Assembly (NCBI GenBank): GCA_900553185.1
Contig: USCT01000041.1
Location: 1-9,260, forward strand
Direction of reading: 5' to 3'
Source of the DNA: an uncultured Bacteroides sp.
Lineage (GTDB): Bacteria > Bacteroidota > Bacteroidia > Bacteroidales > Bacteroidaceae
Length of the DNA: 9,260 bases
Part shown: positions 1 through 6,775 of the stretch, one piece after another
Layout of the letters: the number at the start of each line of letters is the position of its first letter
Numbering within the stretch: the stretch's first letter is position 1
The notes under the pieces: generated by a model
Told to the model about the DNA's origin: nothing
Databases searched by the model: none
The model's input: the letters and a program-made list of their open reading frames with translations, nothing else
Position numbers and translations under genes: made by a program

Positions 1-45
1 GCAGTGTCACACGGGGGCAGGCCGCGGGGGAAATATAAATCAGAT

Positions 46-2328
46 CTATTTATTTTTCAATTCATTGGTAAACGAATAGGGGAAATCCGCATCGTTCACG
101 CCACGATTCGTATTCGGACGGTCTGTCATTTCGCATTCCATACGTCCGCCGTTTCTCAAGGTTTCGAATTCGATGTAATTCTTTGTGCTTTCCTGACCGT
201 TGATCTGAAGCTTGTTCAGGTAAATGTTGGTATCCGAATTGGCCGGCGCCTCGATTACCATCGATTTACCGTTTTCAAAATGCAGGGTAGCCTTCTTAAA
301 GAGCGGAGCCCCCAATACATACTGGTCGGATGCCGGACAAACCGGATAGAACCCCATGGCCGAGAATACATACCAGGCTGAAGTCTGTCCGTTATCCTCA
401 TCACCGCAATAACCGTCCGGAGTCGGAGTATACATCCGGTTCATTACCTGACGGAGCCAGTACTGGGCTTTCCATGGCTGACCGGCATAATTGTACAGGT
501 AAATCATGTGCTGGATAGGCTGGTTACCGTGCGCATAGTTACCCATGTTCATCACCGTCATCTCACGGATTTCGTGGATGACGAAACCGTAATAGCTGTC
601 ATCGAACAAAGGCGGTACATTGAAGACCGAATCCATCATCTGTATGAAAGTCTCCTTACCTCCCATCAGATCGATAAGTCCCTGAGGATCGTGGAAGACA
701 GACCAGGTATAGTGCCAGCTGTTACCTTCGGTAAAGGCATCGCCCCACTTCAACGGAGAGAAGGGCTTCATGAACGTTCCGTCCTGGTTCTTGCCACGCA
801 TCAGTTTGGTCTCGGGGTCGAACAGGTTCTTGTAGTTCATGGCACGTTTGGCAAACAGATTGATTTCCTTTTTCGGACGGTCCAGCTTCTTGGCCAGCTG
901 ATACAGACACCAGTCATCGTATGCATATTCCAGCGTACGGGCTGCGTTCTCATTGATTTTCACATCGTAAGGTACATAACCCAACTTGTTGTAATATTCA
1001 TATCCCAGACGGCCGGAAGAACTGACCGTAGGATGTACACCGCTTACAGAAGCCATCAGGCCTTCCCACATCGTCTTGGTATCGTCTACGCAAACTCCTT
1101 TCAGGTAAGCATCGGCCAGTACGGAAGCCGTATTGTTACCCACCATACATCCGCGATGGCCGGGACTTGACCATTCCGGATAGAAGCCGCTCTCACGGTA
1201 AGCATTCAGGAAGCTTTCCTGCATTTCCTTGTTTACTGACGGATAGAACAGGTTCAACAACGGGAACAGGCAACGGAACGTATCCCATACACCGGTACCC
1301 GTATAGTAATATCCCGGAAGAACCTGACCGTTGTTCGGACTGTAGTGAACCACCTGACCGTTCGCATCGATTTCATAGAACTTGTGCGGGAAAAGCAACG
1401 AACGGTACAGACAGGTATAGAACACACGATACTGATCCAGCGTTCCTCCTTCTACTTCGATGCGGCTCAATACCTTATTCCAAGCGTCCTTACCTTTCTG
1501 CGAAAGTGCCTCCAGATTGTCATTGCCCAACTCTTTCAGATTCAGTTCAGCCTGTTCCGGACTGATGAACGAAGAAGCTACACGGGCATGTACCTTTTCA
1601 CCCTTGGCTGTCTTGAAACCGATAACAGCTCCGGCATGATTACCGGTCTGTTCCAACACCTTTTCGTGCAAGGTAGAATCGGAGAAAGTAGCCTGATACG
1701 TGAACGGTTTGTCAAACACTACCACGAAATAGTTCTTGTAGTTGTCGGGCACACCACCGCTATTCTTGGTTGAATAACCTACAATTTTGTTTTCCTGTGG
1801 AATAACCGTGATGGAAGACCCCTTATCGAACGCATCGATTACAACGTAAGCATCTTCAGTTTCAGGGAAAGTAAAACGGAACATGGCCGCACGGTCGGTA
1901 GGAACCATTTCGGTCACCACGTCATAATCGGCCAGATACACCTTATAATAATACGGATGCGCTTCTTCTCCCTTGTGAGAAAACCAACTGGCACGCTTGT
2001 CTTCGTCAAACTCCGGCTTGCCCACTACCGGCATCAACGAAAACTGTCCGAAGTCGTTGATCCACGGACTGGGCTGATGCGTCTGCTTGAATCCGCGAAT
2101 CTTGGTTGCCGTATACATATACTGCCAGCCGTCGCCCATCTTACCTGTCTGGGGAGTCCAGAAATTCATTCCCCAGGGCATTGCGATGACCGGATATGTA
2201 TTTCCTGTCGACAATTCGAAAGTCGACTCGGTACCCATCATCGGATTGACATATTGGGTATAGTCTTTTGCTGCCCTTACCCAAAGAGCCAGCGACAGCA
2301 AACACGTTAACACGAATAATTTTTTCAT
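46..2328 (-). CDS. GH92 alpha-mannosidase, probably periplasmic (Sec signal peptide)
   Basis: Predicted exo-acting alpha-mannosidase of glycoside hydrolase family 92, 760 residues, a normal full length. Family knowledge: these are Ca2+-dependent inverting enzymes with an N-terminal beta-sandwich and a C-terminal (alpha/alpha)6 domain that release terminal alpha-mannose from N-glycans or mannans. Seen here: residues 1-20 form a signal peptide (MKK, hydrophobic LFVLTCLLSLALWV, then RAA before KDY) with no usable lipobox, so the product is probably soluble in the periplasm. The N-terminal domain spans about 23-255 (TGNTYPVIAMPWG at 41-53) and the catalytic domain about 265-735. E534 in EGNSWHY is the expected general acid; D643 and D645 in CGDEDNGQTSAW are the expected base region; HGNQP is at 600-604. 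The ATG at 2328 is right because the signal peptide starts there. It follows the other GH92 gene by 79 bp and is probably co-transcribed. Linkage specificity is not established. Confidence 0.95.
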   Translation of the reverse strand: MKKLFVLTCLLSLALWVRAAKDYTQYVNPMMGTESTFELSTGNTYPVIAMPWGMNFWTPQTGKMGDGWQYMYTATKIRGFKQTHQPSPWINDFGQFSLMPVVGKPEFDEDKRASWFSHKGEEAHPYYYKVYLADYDVVTEMVPTDRAAMFRFTFPETEDAYVVIDAFDKGSSITVIPQENKIVGYSTKNSGGVPDNYKNYFVVVFDKPFTYQATFSDSTLHEKVLEQTGNHAGAVIGFKTAKGEKVHARVASSFISPEQAELNLKELGNDNLEALSQKGKDAWNKVLSRIEVEGGTLDQYRVFYTCLYRSLLFPHKFYEIDANGQVVHYSPNNGQVLPGYYYTGTGVWDTFRCLFPLLNLFYPSVNKEMQESFLNAYRESGFYPEWSSPGHRGCMVGNNTASVLADAYLKGVCVDDTKTMWEGLMASVSGVHPTVSSSGRLGYEYYNKLGYVPYDVKINENAARTLEYAYDDWCLYQLAKKLDRPKKEINLFAKRAMNYKNLFDPETKLMRGKNQDGTFMKPFSPLKWGDAFTEGNSWHYTWSVFHDPQGLIDLMGGKETFIQMMDSVFNVPPLFDDSYYGFVIHEIREMTVMNMGNYAHGNQPIQHMIYLYNYAGQPWKAQYWLRQVMNRMYTPTPDGYCGDEDNGQTSAWYVFSAMGFYPVCPASDQYVLGAPLFKKATLHFENGKSMVIEAPANSDTNIYLNKLQINGQESTKNYIEFETLRNGGRMECEMTDRPNTNRGVNDADFPYSFTNELKNK

Positions 2329-2407
2329 ACTTTCTATCGTTTACTTTATTAAAATCCACACAAAATCTGCCCGCCGGAATCTTTTACACATACCGGCCGG
2401 AACTTTT
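2329..2407 (-). other. 79-bp gap between the two GH92 genes
   Basis: I see no promoter matching TTTG-N19-21-TAnnTTTG on the minus strand and no hairpin followed by a T-run. A GC-rich stretch holds the partial repeats TTCCGGCCGG and TTCCGGCGGG (minus strand), which can form at most a 5-bp GCCGG/CCGGC stem with a 15-nt loop. The two mannosidase genes are therefore most simply read as one transcript. The stretch just before the downstream ATG is AT-rich, as is common in Bacteroidota. Confidence 0.5.
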
Positions 2408-4618
2408 TTATCTCTTCGGTTGGGGTCCCATTTCAAACTCTACCGTCGCACCGTCCATGATCTGCTGGTGAGTGAGATAGGTCTTGTCGTAAACCTGTCC
2501 GTTCACCTTGACAGACTGCACATAAATGTTTTGCTTGTTCACCTTCGGAGCCAGTACGGTAAAAATCTTACCATTCGCCAGATGCAGTTTCAGTTCCGGG
2601 AAAAGCGGGGTACCCATTTCATATTGTCCGCTGACAGGATCTACCGGATAAAAGCCCATGGCACTGAAGATATACCATGCCGACATCTGGCCACAGTCCT
2701 CATTTCCGCAGATTCCACCCGGCTCGTTCAAATACAGTTCCTGCATCACCCGGGCCACATACTGCTGGGTTTTCCACGGACTGCGTGTCAGGTTATACAG
2801 GTAAATGACATGATGGCTAGGCTCATTTCCATGAACATACTGTCCGATCATACCTGTACTGAATATCGGAAGGTCCTCATCAGAAACCGGCTGATGCGTA
2901 AACATGCTGTCCAGCTTCGCCTCCAGCTTGTCCTGTCCGCCCAACAGCTCCATCAGTCCCTTGGGATCCTGCTGCACTGACCAGAGATAATGCCAGGCAT
3001 TGCTTTCACAAATATATTTGGTATACTCATCGGGATTAAAACCGGCAATGAAATTTCCCTTGTCGTCTTTGGGCTGCATAAATCCAGTTGCCGGATTAAA
3101 GAGTTTCCGGTAATTCTGAGAACGGTCATAAAAACGCTTGGCTATGTCTGCCTTTCCCATCTTTTCCGCCATACGTGCAATGCAATAATCATCGTACGCA
3201 TATTCCAGGGATTTTGACATGGACCAGTTTTCATCTTCCATCTTGACATTGTAAGGTATGTATCCATACTGCTTGTACAATCCCAATCCCCGATAATTGT
3301 CCATGTCGGCCGATGCGACACAAGCTTCCAATGCCTCCTCCGCATCAAAGTCGCCTATACCTTTCAGATAAGCATCGACAATGACCGGTACCGCATGATA
3401 CCCGATCATCATTTCGGTTTCGGCTCCCCACAACGGCCACAAAGGCAAACGTCCGTGCTGTTCATAAAAAGCCAGGAATGTCTTGATCATATCGTTGGTA
3501 CGTTCCGGCTCCGTATAGGTAAACAACGGATGCACGGCACGATACGTATCCCACAGCGAGAAAGTACTGTAGTTTACCCATCCGTCTGTCTGGTGAATCT
3601 GTTTGTCGGCTCCACGATAAGAACCGTCTACATCGCTGAAAATGGTGGGAGCAATCATGCTGTGATACAAGGCCGTATAAAATTTTACCTTGTCATCGTA
3701 ATTATCACCTTTCACCTCTATTTTTCCAAGCTGCCGGTTCCATTCGGCTTTGGTTTCGGCTACATAACGGTCGAAATCATTATGCGGTGCTTCGGCCTGC
3801 AGGTTTCCGGCTGCTCCTTCCATACTAACTCCCGACAAAGCCGTCGCCAATGTAATCTGCTCACCGGCCTGTGTATCGAAATTAAACTGAGCCACATACG
3901 CCATACCGATTTTCTTTCCTCTCAGCTTCACCTCGGTACTGTCCAACTGAACAGTCTGAAAAGGTTTCGAGAAACGGGTACGGAAATAAACATGCTGATC
4001 GCGTGCCCACCCTTCGGAAAAACGATACCCTTCAACGGTACAAGAGTCTACAACCCGAATGGAAGAACAGTTCGTAAAATCCCAGTTCAAGGCTCTTTTC
4101 AGATTCAGAATCACAGCGGCCTTGGCCTTCGGAAAAGTATAACGCTGAATGCCGCAACGCTCTGTAGCCGTCAGCTCCACATTAATATCATAATCCTGAA
4201 GCTTTACCTGATAATAGCCGGCACTGGCTTTTTCATCCTTATGCGAGAATTTGGAATATATGCCCAATCCGCTTTCCTTGTCTTCCTTATACGGAAGAGT
4301 GACCGGCATGAAAGGAATATCGTACAAATCGCCGGCACCGGTTCCCGATAGATGGGTATGGCTGAAACTGGCTATCGTACTGTCCGGATAATGATAGCCG
4401 GAAATCCGGTTCCATCCTCCCAGTCCATTGTCCGGGCTCAACTGAACCATGCCAAAAGGAGCCTGTGCTCCCGGATAAGTATTTCCGGTAAAATCCGTAC
4501 CAATAAAAGGATTGACCATTGCCGCATAATCAACAGGCTCGGCAACCTGTTTTACCTCTGTTGTACACGCAGTAAAAATCCCCAATAATAAAAAAGACGA
4601 AACGATGTGTCCTTTCAT
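2408..4618 (-). CDS. GH92 alpha-mannosidase lipoprotein
   Basis: Predicted family GH92 alpha-mannosidase, 736 residues, full length. It starts with a lipoprotein signal: hydrophobic SSFLLLGIF and lipobox FTAC with lipidated C18, so it is membrane-anchored. Which face it occupies is unclear, since the residues after the Cys (TTEVKQ) are not a strong surface-export signal. The N-terminal beta-sandwich domain is about 31-262, with GNTYPGAQAPFGMVQLSPDN at 45-64 and SFSHTHLSGTG at 84-94. The (alpha/alpha)6 catalytic domain is about 270-730: LWDTYR at 355-360, LEYAYDDYC at 471-479, the expected general acid E538 in ESNAWHY, HGNEPSHH at 596-603, and CGNEDCGQMSAW at 637-648 with D641 as the expected base. 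It differs from the neighbouring GH92 in several active-site segments (HGNEP versus HGNQP, GNED versus GDED), so a different linkage preference is likely. The Glu in HGNEP is reminiscent of alpha-1,2-specific members, but that is inference. A Bacteroides-type promoter lies about 30 bp upstream. Confidence 0.96.
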   Translation of the reverse strand: MKGHIVSSFLLLGIFTACTTEVKQVAEPVDYAAMVNPFIGTDFTGNTYPGAQAPFGMVQLSPDNGLGGWNRISGYHYPDSTIASFSHTHLSGTGAGDLYDIPFMPVTLPYKEDKESGLGIYSKFSHKDEKASAGYYQVKLQDYDINVELTATERCGIQRYTFPKAKAAVILNLKRALNWDFTNCSSIRVVDSCTVEGYRFSEGWARDQHVYFRTRFSKPFQTVQLDSTEVKLRGKKIGMAYVAQFNFDTQAGEQITLATALSGVSMEGAAGNLQAEAPHNDFDRYVAETKAEWNRQLGKIEVKGDNYDDKVKFYTALYHSMIAPTIFSDVDGSYRGADKQIHQTDGWVNYSTFSLWDTYRAVHPLFTYTEPERTNDMIKTFLAFYEQHGRLPLWPLWGAETEMMIGYHAVPVIVDAYLKGIGDFDAEEALEACVASADMDNYRGLGLYKQYGYIPYNVKMEDENWSMSKSLEYAYDDYCIARMAEKMGKADIAKRFYDRSQNYRKLFNPATGFMQPKDDKGNFIAGFNPDEYTKYICESNAWHYLWSVQQDPKGLMELLGGQDKLEAKLDSMFTHQPVSDEDLPIFSTGMIGQYVHGNEPSHHVIYLYNLTRSPWKTQQYVARVMQELYLNEPGGICGNEDCGQMSAWYIFSAMGFYPVDPVSGQYEMGTPLFPELKLHLANGKIFTVLAPKVNKQNIYVQSVKVNGQVYDKTYLTHQQIMDGATVEFEMGPQPKR

Positions 4619-4646
4619 AATAAAAGAATAAATTAAAGTTCAGACA

Positions 4647-4678
4647 CAAAGATAGGAAAACCGACAATTCCAACCAAA
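4647..4678 (-). promoter_or_regulatory. Bacteroides-type promoter for the GH92 pair
   Basis: On the minus strand there is TTTG at 4678-4675, a 20-bp spacer, then TATCTTTG at 4654-4647. This matches the established Bacteroides sigma-ABfr consensus (-33 TTTG, 19-21 bp, -7 TAnnTTTG) at every defined position and at the right spacing. Transcription would start near 4641, leaving a leader of about 20-25 nt before the ATG at 4618. That leader (TTAATTTATTCTTTTATT) has no purine-rich Shine-Dalgarno, which is usual in this phylum. The match implies that the mannosidase genes can be expressed apart from the SusC/SusD genes. It is a sequence match only. Confidence 0.65.
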
Positions 4679-4787
4679 CATCGCATAAAGAATTGTCAGT
4701 AATCAACTGTTTATTTATGAATTAAATGTAAAAACACTTCCATAAAGAATCTCCAGAGGAACAAAATGAATTTATTTTTAAGTACAA

Positions 4788-4808
4788 AAAAATGAGGGTG
4801 TGTCAAAA
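4788..4808 (+). repeat. Left terminal inverted repeat (21 bp)
   Basis: Begins AAAAATGAGGGTGTG and ends TCAAAA. It is the exact reverse complement of 4960-4980; the match stops at both sides (4787 against 4981, and 4809 against 4959). Confidence 0.9.
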
Positions 4809-4855
4809 CTAAAATGACTACTCCCTAAAGTTACAGATTATAACTATAATATTTT

Positions 4856-4904
4856 AAAGGGGCCGTATCAAACTCTGTATTGAGTAATGATGCGGCCCTT
4901 TTTT
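4856..4904 (+). terminator. Intrinsic-terminator-like hairpin, plus strand
   Basis: GGGCCGTATCA (4860-4870) pairs with TGATGCGGCCC (4888-4898) with one G-U wobble in plus-strand RNA. A second 4-bp stem, ACTC/GAGT, closes a 6-nt TGTATT loop inside it, and TTTTTT (4899-4904) follows directly. This is the shape of a rho-independent terminator, but it points against the operon. In minus-strand RNA the same stem has a C-A mismatch and only three T after it, so readthrough from the SusD gene should be less affected. It may be an internal part of the repeat element rather than a working terminator. Confidence 0.4.
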
Positions 4905-4928
4905 AGTCTTTTAGGGTGCTCAAATTTC

Positions 4929-4959
4929 AACTTATAAGTTCATTTTTTCAAAAAATGAA
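4929..4959. repeat. Tandem short palindromes beside the right inverted repeat
   Basis: AACTTATAAGTT at 4929-4940 is a perfect 12-bp palindrome. It overlaps by two bases a perfect 10-bp hairpin, TTCATTTTTT (4939-4948) and AAAAAATGAA (4950-4959), with a one-base centre, and this abuts the right terminal repeat. There is no equivalent inside the left end, so the element is asymmetric here. Confidence 0.75.
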
Positions 4960-4980
4960 TTTTGACACACCCTCATTTTT
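4960..4980 (-). repeat. Right terminal inverted repeat (21 bp)
   Basis: Plus-strand sequence begins TTTTGACACACCCTC and ends in ATTTTT, the exact reverse complement of 4788-4808. It lies 15 bp downstream of the SusD stop codon, so it would be in the 3' end of a SusC/SusD transcript. Confidence 0.9.
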
Positions 4981-4995
4981 ATCTGGTTTACTTGA

Positions 4996-6762
4996 TTACC
5001 ATCCTGGATTTTGTTTCAGATTCGGAGCCTTACCTATTTCATCGGTAGGAATCGGAGACAAATAATGTTTCGGATCTTCAAATATCGGAGTCGGATTCTG
5101 ACCGGCATAACGCTTTTCATAGATAGTCAAAGCACCGTCTTCGTTTACCCCTACGGTTTCTTTCAACTCCTGCATTTCCTCATCAGAATATCCTGCACCT
5201 TCAATAATAATACCCAAACGAGGAGCGGTCAACAGATTACCACAAGCCCACCGACGAATATCATCATAACGAACACCTTCTGCAAACATTTCAATCCGAC
5301 GTTCACGACGAATCTCACGAATCAGTTTAGGATTGCTTCCCTGTACATTCGGATAGGCAGCGGCAATCACCGGATCATCATACCCTACATTCAGCGTCAA
5401 TGGGTGATTAAAACCTACACGCGCACGCAATTTGTTGATGGTTTCATCCAAATCCGTCTGTGTAATGGTTCCCAACTCTGCTGCAGCTTCTGCACGAATC
5501 AACATAATTTCACCCAAGCGGAATACCGGAGCATCTTCTGTTCCCTGATAATGAGAAGCGCTGTACTCTGCCGCATTATAGAATTTTACAATCGGATAAC
5601 CTGTAGAACATCTGCTCGGATTGCCAGTTGCTGTAACAGAAGCAATATTAGGAGCCTTGCCATCCATATAATAACAATGATCCGTATCTGATACATCCGG
5701 AGTGGCAGTAGTCTGCAACATACGAGGATCACGGTTGGCCAATTCAGCTATCAATGTCGTATGAGTTGTATGTCCCTCACAATTACACAAAGATATAGGA
5801 AGCCCCGTAGTAGCACACAAATAAGAATCTGCACAGTTTTTACTCATTCCAAGTGGAGTCTCACCTACAAAAATCTGACGAGTAAGATTATTACCTTTGT
5901 CAATACCCGGATCGTATGCTTTCGACAAGATTACTTCAGGATTATTCGACTGGTCAGCCAGACAGAACAATTCATGGTAAGCCGTTCCAGGTTTACTTCC
6001 CTGATACAAAGAATAACCGTATTCAGCCTTCATCAGTTCACAAGCTGCGTTATATGCTTCCTGCAAGAACTTTTCCGGATTCTCAATGCCATGATATTTA
6101 CGCCAGGTTCCTTCAAACAAGCACATACGTGCTTTCAAAGCCAATGCGGCGTCTTTACTGATCACCGTAACATCTGTTTTTTTAGGCAACCATTCAATGG
6201 CCTGATCAATATCACGAAGCATATTGTCCATAACCAACACACGAGAATCGCGCGCCTTATACATTTCTTCATCTCCCGGATTCATGACATTCTCAAACCA
6301 GGGCACGTCACCATAAGCTTTAACCTTGTTAAAATAATCCAGTGTCTTGAAGAAAAGAATCATTCCGGCATATTTATGCTTTACTTCATCACTTTCCGGA
6401 GACTGTTCATAATTGGCTAAAAAGTCATTGCATGCACGAATATTTTCCCAATTCCATTGAGTTCCACTTGCACTAGAAGGAACTGTAGCCAAACCAAAGC
6501 TGGTAGTATTACGTTCCCACGGCAATACATCGTCACTGGTAAAATCATCACCCAGCATACCCCAGTCATAACTCTTAGGGGCTCCATATCCAACAATCAA
6601 TTTTGGATAAAAGTCATTACAATACTGTTCAAGGGCAGTAGCATTGGCTGTAGTATAGAATTGCTCTTTACCAATAGCATCTAACGGCTCTCTGTCTAAG
6701 AAATCGCAACTAGCCAATGCCATTGTAAATAAACATCCACTCAATATAGTTATTTTCTTCAT
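4996..6762 (-). CDS. SusD/RagB-family glycan-binding lipoprotein
   Basis: Predicted outer-membrane surface lipoprotein that binds the target glycan and closes as a lid over its SusC partner. Complete at 588 residues, a usual SusD length. The signal peptide ends in lipobox LASC with lipidated C19, followed by DFLDREPLD, a typical SusD start. Family features in order: NWENIRACNDFL at 104-115; the TPR-like helix with LDYFNKVKAYGDVPW at 141-155; SKDAALALKARMCLFEGTW at 202-220; NRDPRM at 343-348; FRLGEIMLIRAEAAAELG at 414-431; IRRERRIEMFAEGVRYDDI at 484-502; and a C-terminal YLSPIPTDEI then LKQNPGW. The mature protein is unusually rich in Cys (13, including C310, C316, C326 and C328), with a C-x-C-x2-H-x2-H arrangement at 326-334. 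It starts 13 bp after the SusC stop, so the two are co-transcribed. The ligand is not evident from sequence; the GH92 neighbours suggest a mannose-rich glycan. Confidence 0.96.
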   Translation of the reverse strand: MKKITILSGCLFTMALASCDFLDREPLDAIGKEQFYTTANATALEQYCNDFYPKLIVGYGAPKSYDWGMLGDDFTSDDVLPWERNTTSFGLATVPSSASGTQWNWENIRACNDFLANYEQSPESDEVKHKYAGMILFFKTLDYFNKVKAYGDVPWFENVMNPGDEEMYKARDSRVLVMDNMLRDIDQAIEWLPKKTDVTVISKDAALALKARMCLFEGTWRKYHGIENPEKFLQEAYNAACELMKAEYGYSLYQGSKPGTAYHELFCLADQSNNPEVILSKAYDPGIDKGNNLTRQIFVGETPLGMSKNCADSYLCATTGLPISLCNCEGHTTHTTLIAELANRDPRMLQTTATPDVSDTDHCYYMDGKAPNIASVTATGNPSRCSTGYPIVKFYNAAEYSASHYQGTEDAPVFRLGEIMLIRAEAAAELGTITQTDLDETINKLRARVGFNHPLTLNVGYDDPVIAAAYPNVQGSNPKLIREIRRERRIEMFAEGVRYDDIRRWACGNLLTAPRLGIIIEGAGYSDEEMQELKETVGVNEDGALTIYEKRYAGQNPTPIFEDPKHYLSPIPTDEIGKAPNLKQNPGW

Positions 6763-6775
6763 AATTGTAAACTTT

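Larger units (their letters stand above)
4788..4980. mobile_element. MITE-like inverted-repeat element
   Basis: A 193-bp non-coding unit bounded by perfect 21-bp inverted repeats (4788-4808 and 4960-4980, core GAGGGTGTGTCAAAA). Further inverted pairs are nested inside: CCCTAAAG at 4823-4830 against CTTTTAGGG at 4908-4916, and GGGCCGTATCA at 4860-4870 against TGATGCGGCCC at 4888-4898. Concentric symmetry, small size, lack of coding capacity and intergenic position fit a miniature inverted-repeat transposable element derived from an insertion sequence. No clear target-site duplication flanks it; the outer ends merge into A- and T-runs, so the exact borders could shift by a few bases. It could instead be a dispersed Bacteroidales intergenic repeat that acts on the mRNA. 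The right end is 15 bp from the SusD stop codon. Confidence 0.55.
4619..4995 (-). other. 377-bp intergenic region between SusD and GH92 genes
   Basis: This gap breaks the otherwise tight locus. Read in the direction of transcription it holds 15 bp after the SusD stop, then a 193-bp inverted-repeat element (4788-4980), then about 110 bp of AT-rich DNA, then a promoter match (4647-4678) and a short leader to the GH92 ATG. I see no open reading frame worth calling and no tRNA or riboswitch in it. Confidence 0.7.

Noticed and set aside
1..45. Start of another gene or a terminator after the last GH92
   Set aside because: Only 45 bases are visible, with a GC-rich stretch but no hairpin plus T-run and no coding frame that can be judged.
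2365..2407. GC-rich repeat after the GH92 lipoprotein gene as a terminator
   Set aside because: Only a 5-bp stem with a 15-nt loop can form and no T-run follows it.
3395..4351. Long plus-strand open frame (318 codons) opposite the GH92 lipoprotein gene, and similar ones at 508-1170, 5011-5691 and 5761-6420
   Set aside because: They run antisense to well-supported genes, show no recognisable domain and have compositions typical of reverse-complement translations. The minus-strand frames carry complete family motifs across the same bases.
4775..4990. Target-site duplication flanking the inverted-repeat element
   Set aside because: The flanks (GTACAAA on the left, ATCTGGTTTA on the right) share no convincing direct repeat; A- and T-runs next to the ends give only trivial matches.
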